Positions 44,878-55,793 of a DNA stretch of 64,000 nt are shown piece after piece. The stretch comes from Calothrix anomala FACHB-343 (GTDB lineage: Bacteria > Cyanobacteriota > Cyanobacteriia > Cyanobacteriales > Nostocaceae), in contig NZ_JACJQG010000001.1 in assembly GCF_014696435.1 (NCBI RefSeq), forward strand, positions 186,001 to 250,000. The letters are read 5' to 3'. The notes below the pieces were generated by a model, which did no database searches, was not told where the DNA came from, and saw nothing but the letters and a program-made list of their open reading frames with translations. Both the position numbers and the translations under genes were made by a program. How positions within the stretch are numbered: the stretch's first letter is position 1; each line of letters opens with the position of its first letter.

Positions 44878-45303
44878 TCATCCTCTAGCCCCTACACCCT
44901 GCTTCAGCGCGGCGATAATTTCCACATTGGCTTTGGGGAAAGCAAAATTTTCTAATTCTGCTAGACTTACCCAGCGAATTTCGTCACATTCTATGGCTTG
45001 GGGAACACCTGATAGATGGCGACAGTGATGTACTGTCAGAGTAACGCGCAACTCTGTATAAGTGTGGTCAATGGTAATGAGATGTTCGCCTACAGCAATT
45101 TCTATTCCCAGTTCTTCATAAATTTCCCGTTGAATACATTCTTCTATAGTTTCACCAGGCTCGATTTTTCCGCCTGGGAATTCCCATAAACCTCCCATTG
45201 CTCCCCCAGCACGCCGACGATCGATTAAAATTTGCTCTTGGTCATTCCAAATTACAGCTACACCGATAATTTTGTGGGGTAGGAGAAAAATGGTTTCACT
45301 CAT
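44878..45303 (-). CDS. MutT-like Nudix hydrolase (8-oxo-dGTP diphosphatase type)
   Basis: The 141-residue protein contains the Nudix box GGKIEPGETIEECIQREIYE plus ELGIEI (residues 43-68) and the MutT-type start VIWNDQEQILIDRRRAGGAM. The length fits MutT. It should remove oxidised dGTP from the nucleotide pool. It is a single gene on the minus strand with repeats on both sides. Confidence 0.9.
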   Translation of the reverse strand: MSETIFLLPHKIIGVAVIWNDQEQILIDRRRAGGAMGGLWEFPGGKIEPGETIEECIQREIYEELGIEIAVGEHLITIDHTYTELRVTLTVHHCRHLSGVPQAIECDEIRWVSLAELENFAFPKANVEIIAALKQGVGARG

Positions 45304-45393
45304 AGTTAATGGGGAAATTAAAAATTAGTAGGGCTGCGTGTTTATGTATTTTTAGTCAGGACTGAAGTCCTTAATACATGCATTTCAAAAACC

Positions 45394-45498
45394 TACAGCA
45401 TATTTCAGGTAAATGAGGTACGCACTTTGGGGCATGGCAGTGCCAATGCCCCTACAATCAACGATTATCTTTACCTCACCAACTTGCAATTCGCTGTA
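45394..45498 (+). repeat. 105-bp MITE, copy 2
   Basis: The copy runs TACAGC to GCTGTA over exactly 105 bp and is nearly identical to copy 1 through the core TGCCAATGCCCCTACAATCA. It lies in otherwise empty DNA between 45304 and 45747. Confidence 0.85.
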
Positions 45499-45747
45499 AC
45501 CCGGCAAAGTATCTATATCTGCCGAGTAGATTTGCCTACTTATTCTACCTATTGTTGTTACTTTAATTCTTGATAATGAGTATTTTCTTGCCGGATGCTA
45601 GTTTTAATATGATTAACCCCCAACCATTGATTTTATTTTCATCCATGAGTTAGGGGTAAATTATGAGGAGGAGATTAGGATTTTGCAGAGAAATATTTGT
45701 CACTGATATCAGCTTGGCTGAGTCTATAAATAAACTCAACAGCATTG

Positions 45748-46092
45748 TTATTCAATTTCGCTATCGTTGGTTTCTGTGCCTTGTAAGACCATTTCAAAAT
45801 TCATTCTTTGTTCAGCGTTACGCAAAAAGTAACCGCTAATCATTGCCGAAGCCAAAAGCCGACCGAGACTTTCTCTACTAGTAGTGATGGTAACGCCAAA
45901 GTGTTCTGAAGGGAGATTACCCAATAGCCCCACAATATTGCGTTCCATTACCTGAAGCACTTCTCCAGAAGTCGGTTTAGATAGCTGGGAAACTGTCTCT
46001 GGACTCAAAGACTTAACATATTGCCAGAGTGTATCGTTGGTTTCTGACTCACTGTTAAAAAATTCTGAGACTCGATTGGATGGGTTACTCAC
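45748..46092 (-). CDS. DUF760-family protein
   Basis: The 114-residue protein has the DUF760 core: LWQYVKSLSPETVSQLSKPT near 23, GEVLQVMERNIVGLLGNLPS near 43 and the helix ESLGRLLASAMISGYFLRNA near 74. The family is limited to cyanobacteria and plants, with plastid members. There is no membrane segment. It may be a small helical regulatory or assembly protein, but the function is not established. Confidence 0.85.
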   Translation of the reverse strand: MSNPSNRVSEFFNSESETNDTLWQYVKSLSPETVSQLSKPTSGEVLQVMERNIVGLLGNLPSEHFGVTITTSRESLGRLLASAMISGYFLRNAEQRMNFEMVLQGTETNDSEIE

Positions 46093-46441
46093 GTTTCAAC
46101 TCCTTGACTAATACTACTAGCTGCGGTGTTGATGAAGGTTCCAAATCAACGCCTACCCTTAATTGACCTTAGCTAGTGCTTTCCTGTTCCTGTCAACTAA
46201 TGTAACAAGTTATATATTTATAGTCAGTCGGTGTAACCGTACCAAAAGGATTGGTGTTTTCTCACCTATTGGGCATAGGGCATTGGGCATGGGGCATTGG
46301 GCATGGGGCATTGGGCATAGGTCATATAATAAAGCGCAAAGCCTGAGCTAAGACAGACTCAGCTCAGGCTTTGTGAGAGAAGACAGATAATAATTGAAAA
46401 TTAATTGTACAGACGCGATTAATCGCGTCTCTGACAAATGA
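46093..46441. repeat. Spacer with GGGCATT repeats and 20-bp palindrome
   Basis: GGGCATTG/GGGCATGG units lie at about 46268-46322 and the dispersed palindrome AGACGCGATTAATCGCGTCT at 46411-46430. A short hairpin AGCCTGAGCT...AGCTCAGGCT lies at about 46340-46370 and may terminate the sigma-factor gene or others. Confidence 0.7.
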
Positions 46442-47410
46442 CTAACTCGCCAAATACTCATCCATGTTGGCTTTAGATTTGCGCAGTTTGGTTAAGGCTT
46501 CCCGTTCAATTTGTCTGACTCGTTCGCGGCTAATGTTGAGGATTTCGCCAATTCTCGCTAATGTTAAAGCTTGTCCATCCATTAAGCCAAAGCGGAGAGT
46601 GATTACTTCTTTCTGTTGGGGTGTGAGATCTCCCATCAAGCGTTCTAAGTCGTTGGATAGGGAAGATTGCATGACAAACTCTTCTGGAGAAGCACCGGGA
46701 TCTTCTAGCATTTCTCCGAGTTCTGTATCATAATTGTCTCCCAAGCGCAAATCAAGGGATAGGGGTAGACGGGCTTTTTCGAGGTATTCTCTTACCTGTT
46801 TCGGTGTCAAATCTAATTCTTGCGCTAGTTCACCAGCCGAAGGCGCTCGTCCTAGTTTTTGCGATAATTGTCGCTGGGCTTTTTTAATTTTATTAAGTTT
46901 TTCGGTGATGTGGATTGGTAAGCGAATTGTCCGCGCTTTTTCCGCGATCGCTCTTGTAATCGCTTGTCTAATCCACCAATAAGCATAAGTTGAAAATCTA
47001 TAGCCTTTTGTGGGGTCAAATTTCTCTACCCCGCGTTGCATCCCGATACTACCTTCTTGAATCAAGTCAAGTAGATCGACGTTACGCTTAATATACTTTT
47101 TGGCAACAGATACTACCAGCCGCAAGTTAGCTTCTACCATCTTTCGCTTGGCATATTCACCATCAGCGATCGCTTCGTTTAACTCAGCCAATTCTAACTG
47201 TGATGCTTTTGCCCATTCTTCTAAGGTTGGTTGATGACCTAACTGGGTGGCTAGCTCCTCTCTTAAATCATGCAAAGCAGTTGAACGCTGCACCTGTTTG
47301 CCATAAAAAATCTCTTCTTCGTGGGTCAGGAGTGGCACACGGCCAATCTCACGCAGGTAAGTCCGCACGAGGTCCGTGGCTGTCTGAGCGGTCTTCATGG
47401 CGCTACTCAT
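46442..47410 (-). CDS. Group 2 sigma-70 factor (RpoD/SigA-like)
   Basis: The 322-residue protein has region 1.2 ([20 protein letters not shown]), region 2 ([54 protein letters not shown]), region 3 (near 190-235) and region 4 ([20 protein letters not shown]). It lacks the long region 1.1 of SigA. It is therefore a non-essential group 2 sigma factor of the SigB/C/D/E type; which one cannot be told safely. Such factors respond to nitrogen, light or stress. It is downstream of carB on the same strand across a 580-bp spacer. Confidence 0.9.
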   Translation of the reverse strand: MSSAMKTAQTATDLVRTYLREIGRVPLLTHEEEIFYGKQVQRSTALHDLREELATQLGHQPTLEEWAKASQLELAELNEAIADGEYAKRKMVEANLRLVVSVAKKYIKRNVDLLDLIQEGSIGMQRGVEKFDPTKGYRFSTYAYWWIRQAITRAIAEKARTIRLPIHITEKLNKIKKAQRQLSQKLGRAPSAGELAQELDLTPKQVREYLEKARLPLSLDLRLGDNYDTELGEMLEDPGASPEEFVMQSSLSNDLERLMGDLTPQQKEVITLRFGLMDGQALTLARIGEILNISRERVRQIEREALTKLRKSKANMDEYLAS

Positions 47411-47990
47411 TGCTAATTATTGGATTTGACAGTGGGGTGATTAAGTGATAGATGCTTTGCTAGGGTGCTACCCAGTTGAAAGGAGAACCCAGGCTATAGT
47501 TGGCGATTTACTTGTCCGAGAAGCTCGGCTGGTCATATTAATTCAATTTGGTGCTTAACTGTTCTAGACGTTACAGTTATTCACCAGGTTGCACAAGTAT
47601 CTAGAGTTAGATAAACCGTAATGAGTAGTACATTTTTTGGATTATTTCATCATTAATAATTGTAACATTTATGAGAGAAATCGGATCATTGATTTGCCTC
47701 GATGTTACAGGCGGTTTCAGTTGATGTAAGGCAGTCATATATTTAGATAGGGTTTAGTAGCTCAGAATAGGTTTTGCTGACGGCAGTGACTATTTCTCAT
47801 ATTTCTTAAAATAACTCAATGGTTTCTATAAAGAATCATCTATAACAATTGCTTAATTTTTGCTAGGGGCTGGGGGTTAGGGGTTAGGGGTTAGGGACTA
47901 GGGGCTAGGGGTTAGGGAACAATTGACTGTTGACTGTTGACTGTTGACTGTTGACTCCCCATGCCCCATGCCCCATGCCCTATGCCCTAC
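47411..47990. repeat. Promoter region of the sigma gene with STRR
   Basis: The part near 47410-47700 is unique AT-rich DNA and should hold the sigma-factor promoter. GGGTTAG units at about 47864-47918, TTGACTG units at 47922-47957 and CCCCATG units at 47958-47985 fill the end next to carB. Confidence 0.6.
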
Positions 47991-50900
47991 TTAAGCACAA
48001 TAATCTTGCAGGACTTTTACATCTAAAGTGGTAGATTGCAGAGAACGAATGGCGGCGACGGTGGCTTTGGCACCGGCGATGGTGGTGATGATGGGGATTT
48101 TGTAAGCCAAGGCTGTGCGGCGGATTAACCTAGCATCAGTATGGGCTTCTTCTCCCGATGGAGTGTTGATAATAAGTTGGATTTTCTGGTTTTTGATAGC
48201 GTCGAGAACGTGGGGACGCCCTTCATGGAGTTTTAGGACTAATTCCACATCTAAGCCATGTTCCTGCAGGACTTTGCGTGTCCCAAATGTCGCCATTACC
48301 GTAAAGCCTAGATCGATAAATTCTTTGATGACGTTAACTGCTGGGGCTTTATCGCGATCGTTCATGGAGACGAAGACGGTTCCTGATAAGGGTAACCGTT
48401 CCCCCGCACCAATTTCGGCTTTGGCATAGGCGCGGCCAAAGTCGCTGTCAATTCCCATAACTTCACCTGTGGAGCGCATTTCTGGCCCCAATATGGTATC
48501 GGTACCGGGGAATTTATTAAATGGCAGTACGGCTTCTTTCACTGCTATGTGACGGGGAATTACTTCTTGGGTAAAGCCTAGCTCTTCTAAGGTTTTACCG
48601 GACATAATTAAGGATGCTAGTTTTGCCAACTGCACACCAGTGGCTTTAGACACAAACGGTACAGTCCGAGAGGCGCGGGGGTTGGCTTCAAGAATGTAAA
48701 TTTGCGGCGAGTAGCTACTAGCACCAACAACAGCAAACTGAATGTTCATCAGCCCGACTACTGAAAGCGCCTGTGCTAGTTGTACTGTCCAAGTGCGAAT
48801 TTGATTTAGCACTGCTGGGGGAAGGGAAATGGAAGGTAAGGAGCAAGCAGAATCACCAGAATGAATCCCCGCCTGTTCGATGTGTTCCATAATACCACCA
48901 ATCACAACGCGGCCAGTGTGGTCGGCGATCGCATCTACATCAACTTCGATGGCATTTTCTAAGAATTTATCAATCAAAATCGGGTGATCTGGTTCTACCT
49001 GTACTGCAAAGGTCATGTAGCGTTCTAATTCTGTATCGGAGTAGACGATTTCCATCGCCCTTCCTCCCAATACATAGCTGGGACGCACTACCACGGGATA
49101 ACCAATGCGTTTAGCGACAATCAGCGCGTCTTCGTAATTGCGGGCGGTTCCGTTGGGTGGTTGAGCAATATTTAATTGGTTGAGAATTTTCTCAAATCTT
49201 TCCCTATCTTCAGCCATATCGATAGAATCGGGCGATGTTCCCCAAATTTGGGGAATGACAGAATTTTCCCCGGCTTCTAATTGCTGCAAATACTTTTGTA
49301 AAGGTACAGCTAATTTCAAGGGTGTCTGTCCGCCAAATTGGACAATAATGCCTACAGGGTTTTCAGCTTCGATGATGTTGAGGACATCTTCTTTGGTTAG
49401 CGGCTCAAAGTACAGGCGATCGCTGGTGTCATAATCTGTAGAGACTGTCTCTGGGTTAGAGTTGACCATAATCGTCTCATATCCAGCACCTTTGAGGGCA
49501 TAGGCGGCGTGACAACAGCAGTAATCAAACTCAATTCCCTGGCCGATGCGGTTGGGGCCTCCACCTAAAATCATCACTTTTGGCTTGGTGGTGGGTAAAA
49601 CTTCCGTTTCGTCTTCGTAGGTGGAATAGTAATAAGGCGTAAACGCTTCAAATTCGGCGGCGCAGGTATCTACAGTTTTGTAAACCGGGATGACTCCTAA
49701 TTGTTGGCGATATGTCCGCACTTCATCTTCGGTGGTTTTGGTGGCAAAGGCAATTTGGCGATCGCTAAATCCCTCACGTTTCACACCATACATCTGTTCT
49801 TTTGTCAATTGCTGCAACGGCGTGCGTTTGAGGAATTTCTCAACTTCGAGGATTTGTTGCAATTTATCGAGAAACCAAGGATCGATTCCTGTCAGTTCAT
49901 AGATTTCGTCATTAGTTAGCCCCAGTAATAAAGCATGACGCAAAGCAAAAATCCGCTCAGGGTTCGGCGTGCGTAATTGAGCGCGAATTTGTTCGCCACT
50001 GGGTAATTTCTCGGCTTTGTCGCAACCCCAGCCAGCGCGTCCGGTTTCTAAGGAACGCAGGGCTTTTTGAAATGATTCGTTGAAAGTCCGCCCGATGGAC
50101 ATGGCTTCACCGACGGACTTCATTTGCGTAGTTAACACCGCTTCCGAACCGGGGAATTTTTCAAACGCAAACCGGGGGATTTTGGTAACTACATAGTCAA
50201 TTGTCGGTTCAAAGGATGCCGGGGTTTGCTTGGTGATATCGTTTCTAATTTCATCCAAGGTATAGCCCACAGCTAACTTCGCCGCCATTTTGGCAATGGG
50301 AAAGCCAGTGGCTTTAGAAGCCAGGGCGGAACTGCGAGATACACGGGGGTTCATTTCAATGACAACAACATCCCCGTTAACCGGATTCACGGCAAACTGG
50401 ATATTAGAACCGCCAGTTTCCACACCTATCTCGCGGATGATTTTAATTGCCATATCCCGCAGGCGTTGATATTCTTTATCGGTGAGGGTTTGGGCTGGTG
50501 CTACGGTAATTGAGTCGCCGGTGTGGATACCCATCGGGTCAAAGTTTTCGATGGAGCAGATAATTACCACGTTATCTGCTAAATCTCGCATTACTTCTAA
50601 TTCATACTCTTTCCAACCGAGTAAAGATTGGTCAATGAGAATTTGGGAAACTGGGCTAGCATCGATACCAACCTGCGCCATTTCTTCAAATTCTTCTTGG
50701 TTGTAAGCAATACCGCCACCCGTACCACCCATTGTGAAAGCAGGACGGATAATTAAAGGATAAGTCCCAATGCGACGAGCGATCGCTTTGGCTTCTTCTA
50801 AAGATGAAGCTGTCCCGCTAGGACAGACATGCACCCCAATTTTCGCCATTGCATCATTGAAGAGTTTTCTATCTTCAGCTTTTTCAATCGCTGGGAGTTT

Positions 50901-51254
50901 AGCGCCAATTAACTCCACGCCATACTCGTCTAAAACACCATTTTTCGCCAAAGCTACGGCGATGTTTAAAGCGGTTTGTCCGCCCATAGTGGGTAGTAAA
51001 GCGTCAGGGCGCTCTTTAGCGATAACTTTAGCGACTAATTCCGGTGTTAGCGGTTCAATATAAGTGCGATCGGCTGTTTCCGGATCGGTCATGATAGTTG
51101 CTGGGTTAGAATTCACCAGCACCACTTCATAACCTTCTTCACGTAAAGCCTTACAAGCTTGAGTACCAGAATAGTCAAATTCACAGGCTTGTCCAATTAC
51201 AATCGGGCCAGAACCTAAAAGCAGTATCTTCCGGAGATCTTGACGGCGGGGCAT
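47991..51254 (-). CDS. carB: Carbamoyl-phosphate synthase large subunit
   Basis: The 1087-residue protein has two homologous ATP-grasp halves. The first starts [20 protein letters not shown] with [12 protein letters not shown] near 175; the second starts [20 protein letters not shown] near 565 with [14 protein letters not shown] near 720. An MGS-like allosteric domain lies at the C-terminus (from about 940). It makes carbamoyl phosphate for arginine and pyrimidine synthesis together with CarA, which is not in the window. The length is normal. Confidence 0.97.
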   Translation of the reverse strand: MPRRQDLRKILLLGSGPIVIGQACEFDYSGTQACKALREEGYEVVLVNSNPATIMTDPETADRTYIEPLTPELVAKVIAKERPDALLPTMGGQTALNIAVALAKNGVLDEYGVELIGAKLPAIEKAEDRKLFNDAMAKIGVHVCPSGTASSLEEAKAIARRIGTYPLIIRPAFTMGGTGGGIAYNQEEFEEMAQVGIDASPVSQILIDQSLLGWKEYELEVMRDLADNVVIICSIENFDPMGIHTGDSITVAPAQTLTDKEYQRLRDMAIKIIREIGVETGGSNIQFAVNPVNGDVVVIEMNPRVSRSSALASKATGFPIAKMAAKLAVGYTLDEIRNDITKQTPASFEPTIDYVVTKIPRFAFEKFPGSEAVLTTQMKSVGEAMSIGRTFNESFQKALRSLETGRAGWGCDKAEKLPSGEQIRAQLRTPNPERIFALRHALLLGLTNDEIYELTGIDPWFLDKLQQILEVEKFLKRTPLQQLTKEQMYGVKREGFSDRQIAFATKTTEDEVRTYRQQLGVIPVYKTVDTCAAEFEAFTPYYYSTYEDETEVLPTTKPKVMILGGGPNRIGQGIEFDYCCCHAAYALKGAGYETIMVNSNPETVSTDYDTSDRLYFEPLTKEDVLNIIEAENPVGIIVQFGGQTPLKLAVPLQKYLQQLEAGENSVIPQIWGTSPDSIDMAEDRERFEKILNQLNIAQPPNGTARNYEDALIVAKRIGYPVVVRPSYVLGGRAMEIVYSDTELERYMTFAVQVEPDHPILIDKFLENAIEVDVDAIADHTGRVVIGGIMEHIEQAGIHSGDSACSLPSISLPPAVLNQIRTWTVQLAQALSVVGLMNIQFAVVGASSYSPQIYILEANPRASRTVPFVSKATGVQLAKLASLIMSGKTLEELGFTQEVIPRHIAVKEAVLPFNKFPGTDTILGPEMRSTGEVMGIDSDFGRAYAKAEIGAGERLPLSGTVFVSMNDRDKAPAVNVIKEFIDLGFTVMATFGTRKVLQEHGLDVELVLKLHEGRPHVLDAIKNQKIQLIINTPSGEEAHTDARLIRRTALAYKIPIITTIAGAKATVAAIRSLQSTTLDVKVLQDYCA

Positions 51255-51786
51255 AGTCTTTGGGATGGAGTACGAGAATACAAATCCTGATTATTTTAAG
51301 ATTGTTTATCCCTGGTCACGCCTTTTATTATCAAGTTTTCTAAGTTTGATGACAGAGTGGGGGGGGTAGGGGGTAGGGGGACAAGGGAAGGGGGACAAAT
51401 GACGACTGTAGGGGCGGGTTCACCAATATCCTCATTTATTAACAAAGATCCAAATAAACCCGCCCCTACTGACTATTGACTATTGACCAATGACTAATGA
51501 CTAATTTTTATTGAAAATGACAATTTTTAGCAAAAGATTCTGAAGTTTGTACATAATATATAGTTGATAAGTAATTAAATTACGGTAACATTAAATAAAA
51601 ATATTGCTAAGTAGCTAATAAAGAATATTTTATAATCTTCAATATTTTGTTAATTGGTATACATTAATCATTAAAAATTGCAGAGATGTAGTTAGCCTAC
51701 TCTCTGCAAAATTTAATATTTTCTTAAGACTTATTTCTGCCTAGTTTTTATGCTGTTAAAAGCAACTTATCGAAATTATGAGAGTT
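51255..51786. repeat. carB-dps spacer with 62-bp palindromic element
   Basis: The element 51408-51469 has 13-bp inverted ends GTAGGGGCGGGTT / AACCCGCCCCTAC around an AT-rich middle. GGTAGGGGG and TTGACTA repeats flank it. The part from 51500 to 51786 is unique AT-rich DNA downstream of dps. Confidence 0.75.
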
Positions 51787-52341
51787 TTAGTTTTGCGCAG
51801 GTTGGACAAAACCCAAGGTTAAGCTGTCTTTAGCGAGGAAGTGGGACAAATGATAAGCCCGTTCTTCAGTTTTTAACAGGATTTTTTCGTAGAGATAGCG
51901 TGTACCCCGGTCGCCCAAACTCTCTGCCTGAGCAGCTTGGCGACGAATTACACCAATAATAGCTTGTTCTGCGGCTAGGTCATTTTCTACCATTTGACGC
52001 GAAGAATATACGCCATCTGGCTCTTGCGTAAAACAAGTTAATTCTGCCAATTTGCTGAAGGTAGCAACTGGTACACCACCTAATCCATCTAAGCGCTCGC
52101 CAATTTCATGAATATGATCTTGGATATCTTTGTAGCTGTCATTAAAAAACTCATGTAATGAGTAAAATTCTGCACCTTCAACTACAAAATGATGTTTTTG
52201 ATATTGCAAAGAAAGTGCTTGAAAACTAGCTAAAACAACGTTAAATCCTTCTGTAACAGGTGCAGTTACACTGCGATCTAATAAGACAGGATTGTCATAA
52301 ACATCACCAAAGTTTCGTAACACTGTTGTGGTTTCAGACAT
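51787..52341 (-). CDS. Dps-family ferritin-like DNA-protection protein
   Basis: The 184-residue protein has the Dps pattern: [20 protein letters not shown] near 39 (His ligands), then [20 protein letters not shown] with Asp and Glu ligands and [13 protein letters not shown] near 80. The C-terminal tail is short and not Lys-rich. Dps dodecamers oxidise and store iron using peroxide and protect DNA. Several Dps types exist in heterocystous cyanobacteria and the exact class is uncertain. The start is ATG 52341 in a monocistronic setting. Confidence 0.9.
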   Translation of the reverse strand: MSETTTVLRNFGDVYDNPVLLDRSVTAPVTEGFNVVLASFQALSLQYQKHHFVVEGAEFYSLHEFFNDSYKDIQDHIHEIGERLDGLGGVPVATFSKLAELTCFTQEPDGVYSSRQMVENDLAAEQAIIGVIRRQAAQAESLGDRGTRYLYEKILLKTEERAYHLSHFLAKDSLTLGFVQPAQN

Positions 52342-52510
52342 GGTTCTCCTCGCTTCTATCAGTTAAGTTTAACTGCTGAATTTCTACATATTAACACTCT
52401 AAAAATTAAACGCAATTCTAATTAATTTGATGGTATTTTAAATTTTTCTCATTAACATTCTTCATTTCGTGAAGTGTATCAATAGTCAATAGTCATTAGT
52501 CATTAGTGCA
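52342..52510. other. dps upstream region
   Basis: AT-rich unique DNA, with GTCATTA units near 52490-52507. It should hold the dps promoter. Confidence 0.5.
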
Positions 52511-52767
52511 GTAGAAGCGGGTTTCTTTGGATCTTTGTTAATAAACGAGGATATCGGTAAACCATTGCTGTCAACTTAAGTTCAAACGCTTACCTCACAA
52601 GCCTTTTACCCCTCCCCGTTAACGGGGAGGGGAAGTTTTGGCTTTAGATAAAACTGGGGTGGGGTAACGCGGATATTGATGATAGGCGATGAAATTCGCT
52701 CATCGATTCGATTCTTGGCAAGGGTTTCGCGTTAATTGGACACCAATGTCGGTAAACCCGCCCCTAC
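52511..52767. repeat. 62-bp palindromic element split by a 185-bp insertion
   Basis: 52511-52563 and 52749-52767 together are the reverse complement of the element at 51408-51469. The insertion at 52564-52748 is flanked by TCGGTAAACC on both sides (52554-52563 and 52749-52758), a 9-10 bp direct duplication of the target. Confidence 0.75.
52564..52748. repeat. TIR element ATTGNTGTCAACTTAA, short copy
   Basis: The left end ATTGCTGTCAACTTAA and the right end TTAATTGGACACCAAT are inverted (13 of 16 match). Inside are a CCCCTCCCCGTTAACGGGGA hairpin (from about 52610) and the AGGGTTTCGCGTTAA motif. It is related to 34439-34834. Confidence 0.75.
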
Positions 52768-52968
52768 AGTCGTCATTTTTCCTCCTTTTCCCCTGCCCCT
52801 TTGATGGGAGATCATTGCAAGTATTTGAGATTCTTATCTAAAATAAATGAGAATTGTTTGCACTTAGGTTATGCTGGTTTATAAAGCTGAAGTCCCCAAA
52901 ATGGGAAACAGCAGCGAATTAAAGCGCGGTAGTTACTGCAAGTTTGTTGCACTTTGAGGGTACATTTC

Positions 52969-53220
52969 TTGAAACCGTCTAGCTCACAAGTCGAAAGCAA
53001 GCATGTTTTAGAGGTGAATTGGGTAGATCGCTGGCAGGTGTATCAACGTTTACAAGAACTAGATATTCCTTGTTGGTGTGAGCCTAATCAGCCGTTGAAA
53101 GTTGAAATTAGCAATTCTCTAGCGGCTATTCAACTTTGGTGCTTGATGCGTCAATTTACACTTGCGCGTCAAGACTTAATTTGGAGTCTGGAAAAATGCT
53201 GGCAAAGTCCCTACCGCTAA
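52969..53220 (+). CDS. Small conserved protein of the Asr1131-like type
   Basis: From TTG 52969 the protein is 83 residues, MKPSSSQVESKHVLEVNWVD, with WQVYQRLQELDIPCWCEPNQ (CWC) and a helical end with LWCLMRQFTLARQDLIWSLE. GAGGG lies 8 bases before this TTG; an earlier TTG (52954) has no ribosome site. Similar small proteins occur in Nostoc and relatives. Function unknown. It precedes the 2Fe-2S gene by 51 bp. Confidence 0.6.
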   Translation: MKPSSSQVESKHVLEVNWVDRWQVYQRLQELDIPCWCEPNQPLKVEISNSLAAIQLWCLMRQFTLARQDLIWSLEKCWQSPYR

Positions 53221-53271
53221 GACTTTCTCTCTGAATACTATGTCCCAATAAATATAATTAGGTACAAAGAC

Positions 53272-53970
53272 ATGAGTGAATACCACAATCAGCAAATATC
53301 AGATTTTTGCCTTGAGGGCAGGTTTATGGATTTTGTGATTAAAGATGGGTATAAGCTTAAAGGCTTGCAGATATGGACGGCTGAGGGCGAATGTTATATA
53401 AAATTAGCGAAACATTTAAGATTTGCTTTTGATTTGCGCTTACCGCGAGGTACTTGGCTGCAAATTGTAGGTAAGAAAAAGCACAAATTATCATCGGGTG
53501 AAGTCACATTTAAAGCTGAACGGGTGATGGCAGCGCGACAAGATACGGCAAATGAGAAAATTACACAGATGGGTATTCCTTCACCTATCTCTCACCAAGC
53601 GAAACCTTCATCAATTACCCAAGATAACGCCAAGCCAAGTAAAGGTAAAAGTACGATTTTGGTATGTCAAAAATCTGACTGTATGAAACGCGGTGGTAAG
53701 GGAGTTTGTCAGGCGTTGGAAGCTGCTTTAAGCGATCGCGGTTTAGAAGACCAAGTTACCATCAAAGGTACTGGCTGTATGAAAAACTGCAAAGCAGGCC
53801 CTAACGTAGTTATGCCCGATAAAACCCGCTACACTCGCATTAGTGCCGCACAAGTCCCCAAAGTCATAGATAAACATTTTGGCGATCGCAATACAGAACG
53901 CCAGTTAGAAGAAGTAACAGAAGTACCTATTCCAATACAATCTATAGCTAGTGGAATTGCCACTCGTTAA
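53272..53970 (+). CDS. Thioredoxin-like 2Fe-2S ferredoxin-domain protein
   Basis: The C-terminal domain (about 127-205) has the cysteine pattern of thioredoxin-fold 2Fe-2S proteins: LVCQKSDCMKRGGKGVC, then TIKGTGCMKNCKAGPNVVM (Cys-x3-Cys). The N-terminal 90 residues are a separate basic, beta-rich domain (FDLRLPRGTWLQIVGKKKHK) of OB-like appearance, joined by a Ser/Gln/Lys linker. Family members carry electrons; the partner of this fusion is unknown. Confidence 0.85.
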   Translation: MSEYHNQQISDFCLEGRFMDFVIKDGYKLKGLQIWTAEGECYIKLAKHLRFAFDLRLPRGTWLQIVGKKKHKLSSGEVTFKAERVMAARQDTANEKITQMGIPSPISHQAKPSSITQDNAKPSKGKSTILVCQKSDCMKRGGKGVCQALEAALSDRGLEDQVTIKGTGCMKNCKAGPNVVMPDKTRYTRISAAQVPKVIDKHFGDRNTERQLEEVTEVPIPIQSIASGIATR

Positions 53971-54236
53971 TGAGAATATATTACAAGAAATTTTTTAGTG
54001 TTTCCTTTTTATTTTGGGTACTATAGTTTTGCAAATTTTTTGCAAAATATTTGCAAAACTAGTACTTTTAAAAATCAATGCTGGAAGTAATAACGATTTG
54101 AAAAAACAATAGACAAGCCGTAAAAATAGGCATTGGGCATTGGGCATTGGGCATTGCTCAATAGTCGATAGTCATTTGTTTTTCCTCCTTGTCTCCCTTG
54201 TCTCCCTTGTCCCTTTTGTTCACACATCAAATAGAA
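53971..54236. other. Intergenic region with TTTGCAAA direct repeats
   Basis: TTTTGCAAA-type units recur three to four times at about 54029-54060, then GGGCATT units at 54128-54157. No gene is seen. Confidence 0.5.
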
Positions 54237-55031
54237 CTACATAGAATCAAGACGGCGGCGTAACTGGCTACTAAACGCATCGATAACTGTGACGACTACT
54301 AAAAGTACAAGCATCATGGTTGTAGCTTTGTTGTACTCAAAACCGTCAATGTAACTTTTCAACTGAAAGCCAATACCACCTGCACCGACGACACCCAACA
54401 CAGAAGCAGCACGGATATTATATTCAAACATCCAAAATGTATAACCTAATCCCAAAGGTAGTACTTGAGGCAAAATTCCATATTGGGCAATTTGTAATTT
54501 AGATGCACCGATGACTTCTAAAGATTCTATGGAGCGCGAATTCACGGACTCAATCGCCTGTTGATAAAATTTAGCCAGGTAGCCGATAGTATAAATTCCT
54601 AAGGCTAAAGTCCCTGCTGGTGCGCCTAATCCTGTAGCGGCGACAAAAATTAACCCCAGAATAATTGAAGGGACGGAACGAACAGTATTTTGTAGTAAAT
54701 TGGCTAACCATTGCAACCATTTTGGGGCTACATTGTTGGCACTAGCTACAGCAATTGGTACGGAAATAATGGCACCGATAGTAGTTCCCCACAGTGACAT
54801 TTGTACAGTTTCAATTAGCGCTTGAATTGCTATATCTAAAACTGTTGTATCTGGTGGGAATAATCGGGATATAAAGTCAGTTATATAAGGCCAGCTGTTA
54901 GAAACTAAGGCAAAATCGACTTTGAGTCCTTGTAATGCCCAACTATAAACGACAACGGCTATTAACAGAAAAATTAAAAAACTTACCCAAGGGTAGCGCC
55001 GGAGAGGATGGGAATTAAATAAGTAATTCAT
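54237..55031 (-). CDS. phnE: Phosphonate/phosphite ABC transporter permease PhnE
   Basis: The 264-residue protein has about six helices and the inner-membrane-permease EAA-like loop (AIESVNSRSIESLEVIGASK near 178). SFSVP-like ATGLGAPAGTLALGIYTIGY near 130 fits the PhnE family. It lies 24 bp downstream of phnC on the same strand. It forms the channel for uptake of phosphonate, phosphite or related compounds. Confidence 0.9.
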   Translation of the reverse strand: MNYLFNSHPLRRYPWVSFLIFLLIAVVVYSWALQGLKVDFALVSNSWPYITDFISRLFPPDTTVLDIAIQALIETVQMSLWGTTIGAIISVPIAVASANNVAPKWLQWLANLLQNTVRSVPSIILGLIFVAATGLGAPAGTLALGIYTIGYLAKFYQQAIESVNSRSIESLEVIGASKLQIAQYGILPQVLPLGLGYTFWMFEYNIRAASVLGVVGAGGIGFQLKSYIDGFEYNKATTMMLVLLVVVTVIDAFSSQLRRRLDSM

Positions 55032-55055
55032 AATGGGTATTTACGCGCTTATACT

Positions 55056-55793
55056 TTACACTTGGGATAATTGGGAAAATTTTGCTTGCAGGTTGTCGCA
55101 AGCACCGTCATAAACAATACATCCAGCATCGACTACGATCGCTCTTTGAGCATATTCTGCTGCAATCCCTAGATCGTGCAATACCGTGACAATTGTCATG
55201 CCTTGTTGAGAATGCAATTCTGATAAAGTCTGCATCACTTGTTGACAAGCGATGACATCCAAGCCGGTGATGGGTTCATCAGCTAAGAGAATTTGTGGTG
55301 ATTGAATTAAAGCACGAGCGATCGCCACTCGTTGCTGTTGTCCCCCACTGAGTTGGCTGGTTTTTTGTTCAGCGAATTCTTTTAAACCCAACTGTTCTAA
55401 TAAATCTAATGCCAAAAGGCGATCGCGTCGCCCAAAACCAAATAAAGTTTGCCAAGTTGTCTTTGTACCCAAGCGTCCACAAAGCACATTTTCGATAGCA
55501 GATAACTGGCGAATTAACCCGCCACCTTGAAATAGCATCGACACATCACGCCGGATTGCTGGTAATGTGCGGGGTGTCATTGTCACACCATTAATTTGAA
55601 TTTCACCCTTAACTAACGGTACTAATCCTACAAGCGATCGCAGTAGGGTAGATTTACCAGCGCCATTTAGTCCTAATAAGACGACAAATTCGCCCCGATT
55701 AATTTGACAATTAATGCCATTAAGAATCGGGCGATTGAGAGAATTTACATAAGCTGTCTCTAAGTTATGGCACTCAATTACATAATCGTTCAT
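55056..55793 (-). CDS. phnC: Phosphonate/phosphite ABC transporter ATP-binding protein PhnC
   Basis: From ATG 55793 the protein is 245 residues: MNDYVIECHNLETAYVNSLN, Walker A GLNGAGKST near 43, signature LSGGQQQR near 148, Walker B ILLADEPITGLD. An earlier ATG at 55838 would lie among repeats and was rejected. It drives uptake together with PhnE and PhnD. Confidence 0.92.
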   Translation of the reverse strand: MNDYVIECHNLETAYVNSLNRPILNGINCQINRGEFVVLLGLNGAGKSTLLRSLVGLVPLVKGEIQINGVTMTPRTLPAIRRDVSMLFQGGGLIRQLSAIENVLCGRLGTKTTWQTLFGFGRRDRLLALDLLEQLGLKEFAEQKTSQLSGGQQQRVAIARALIQSPQILLADEPITGLDVIACQQVMQTLSELHSQQGMTIVTVLHDLGIAAEYAQRAIVVDAGCIVYDGACDNLQAKFSQLSQV

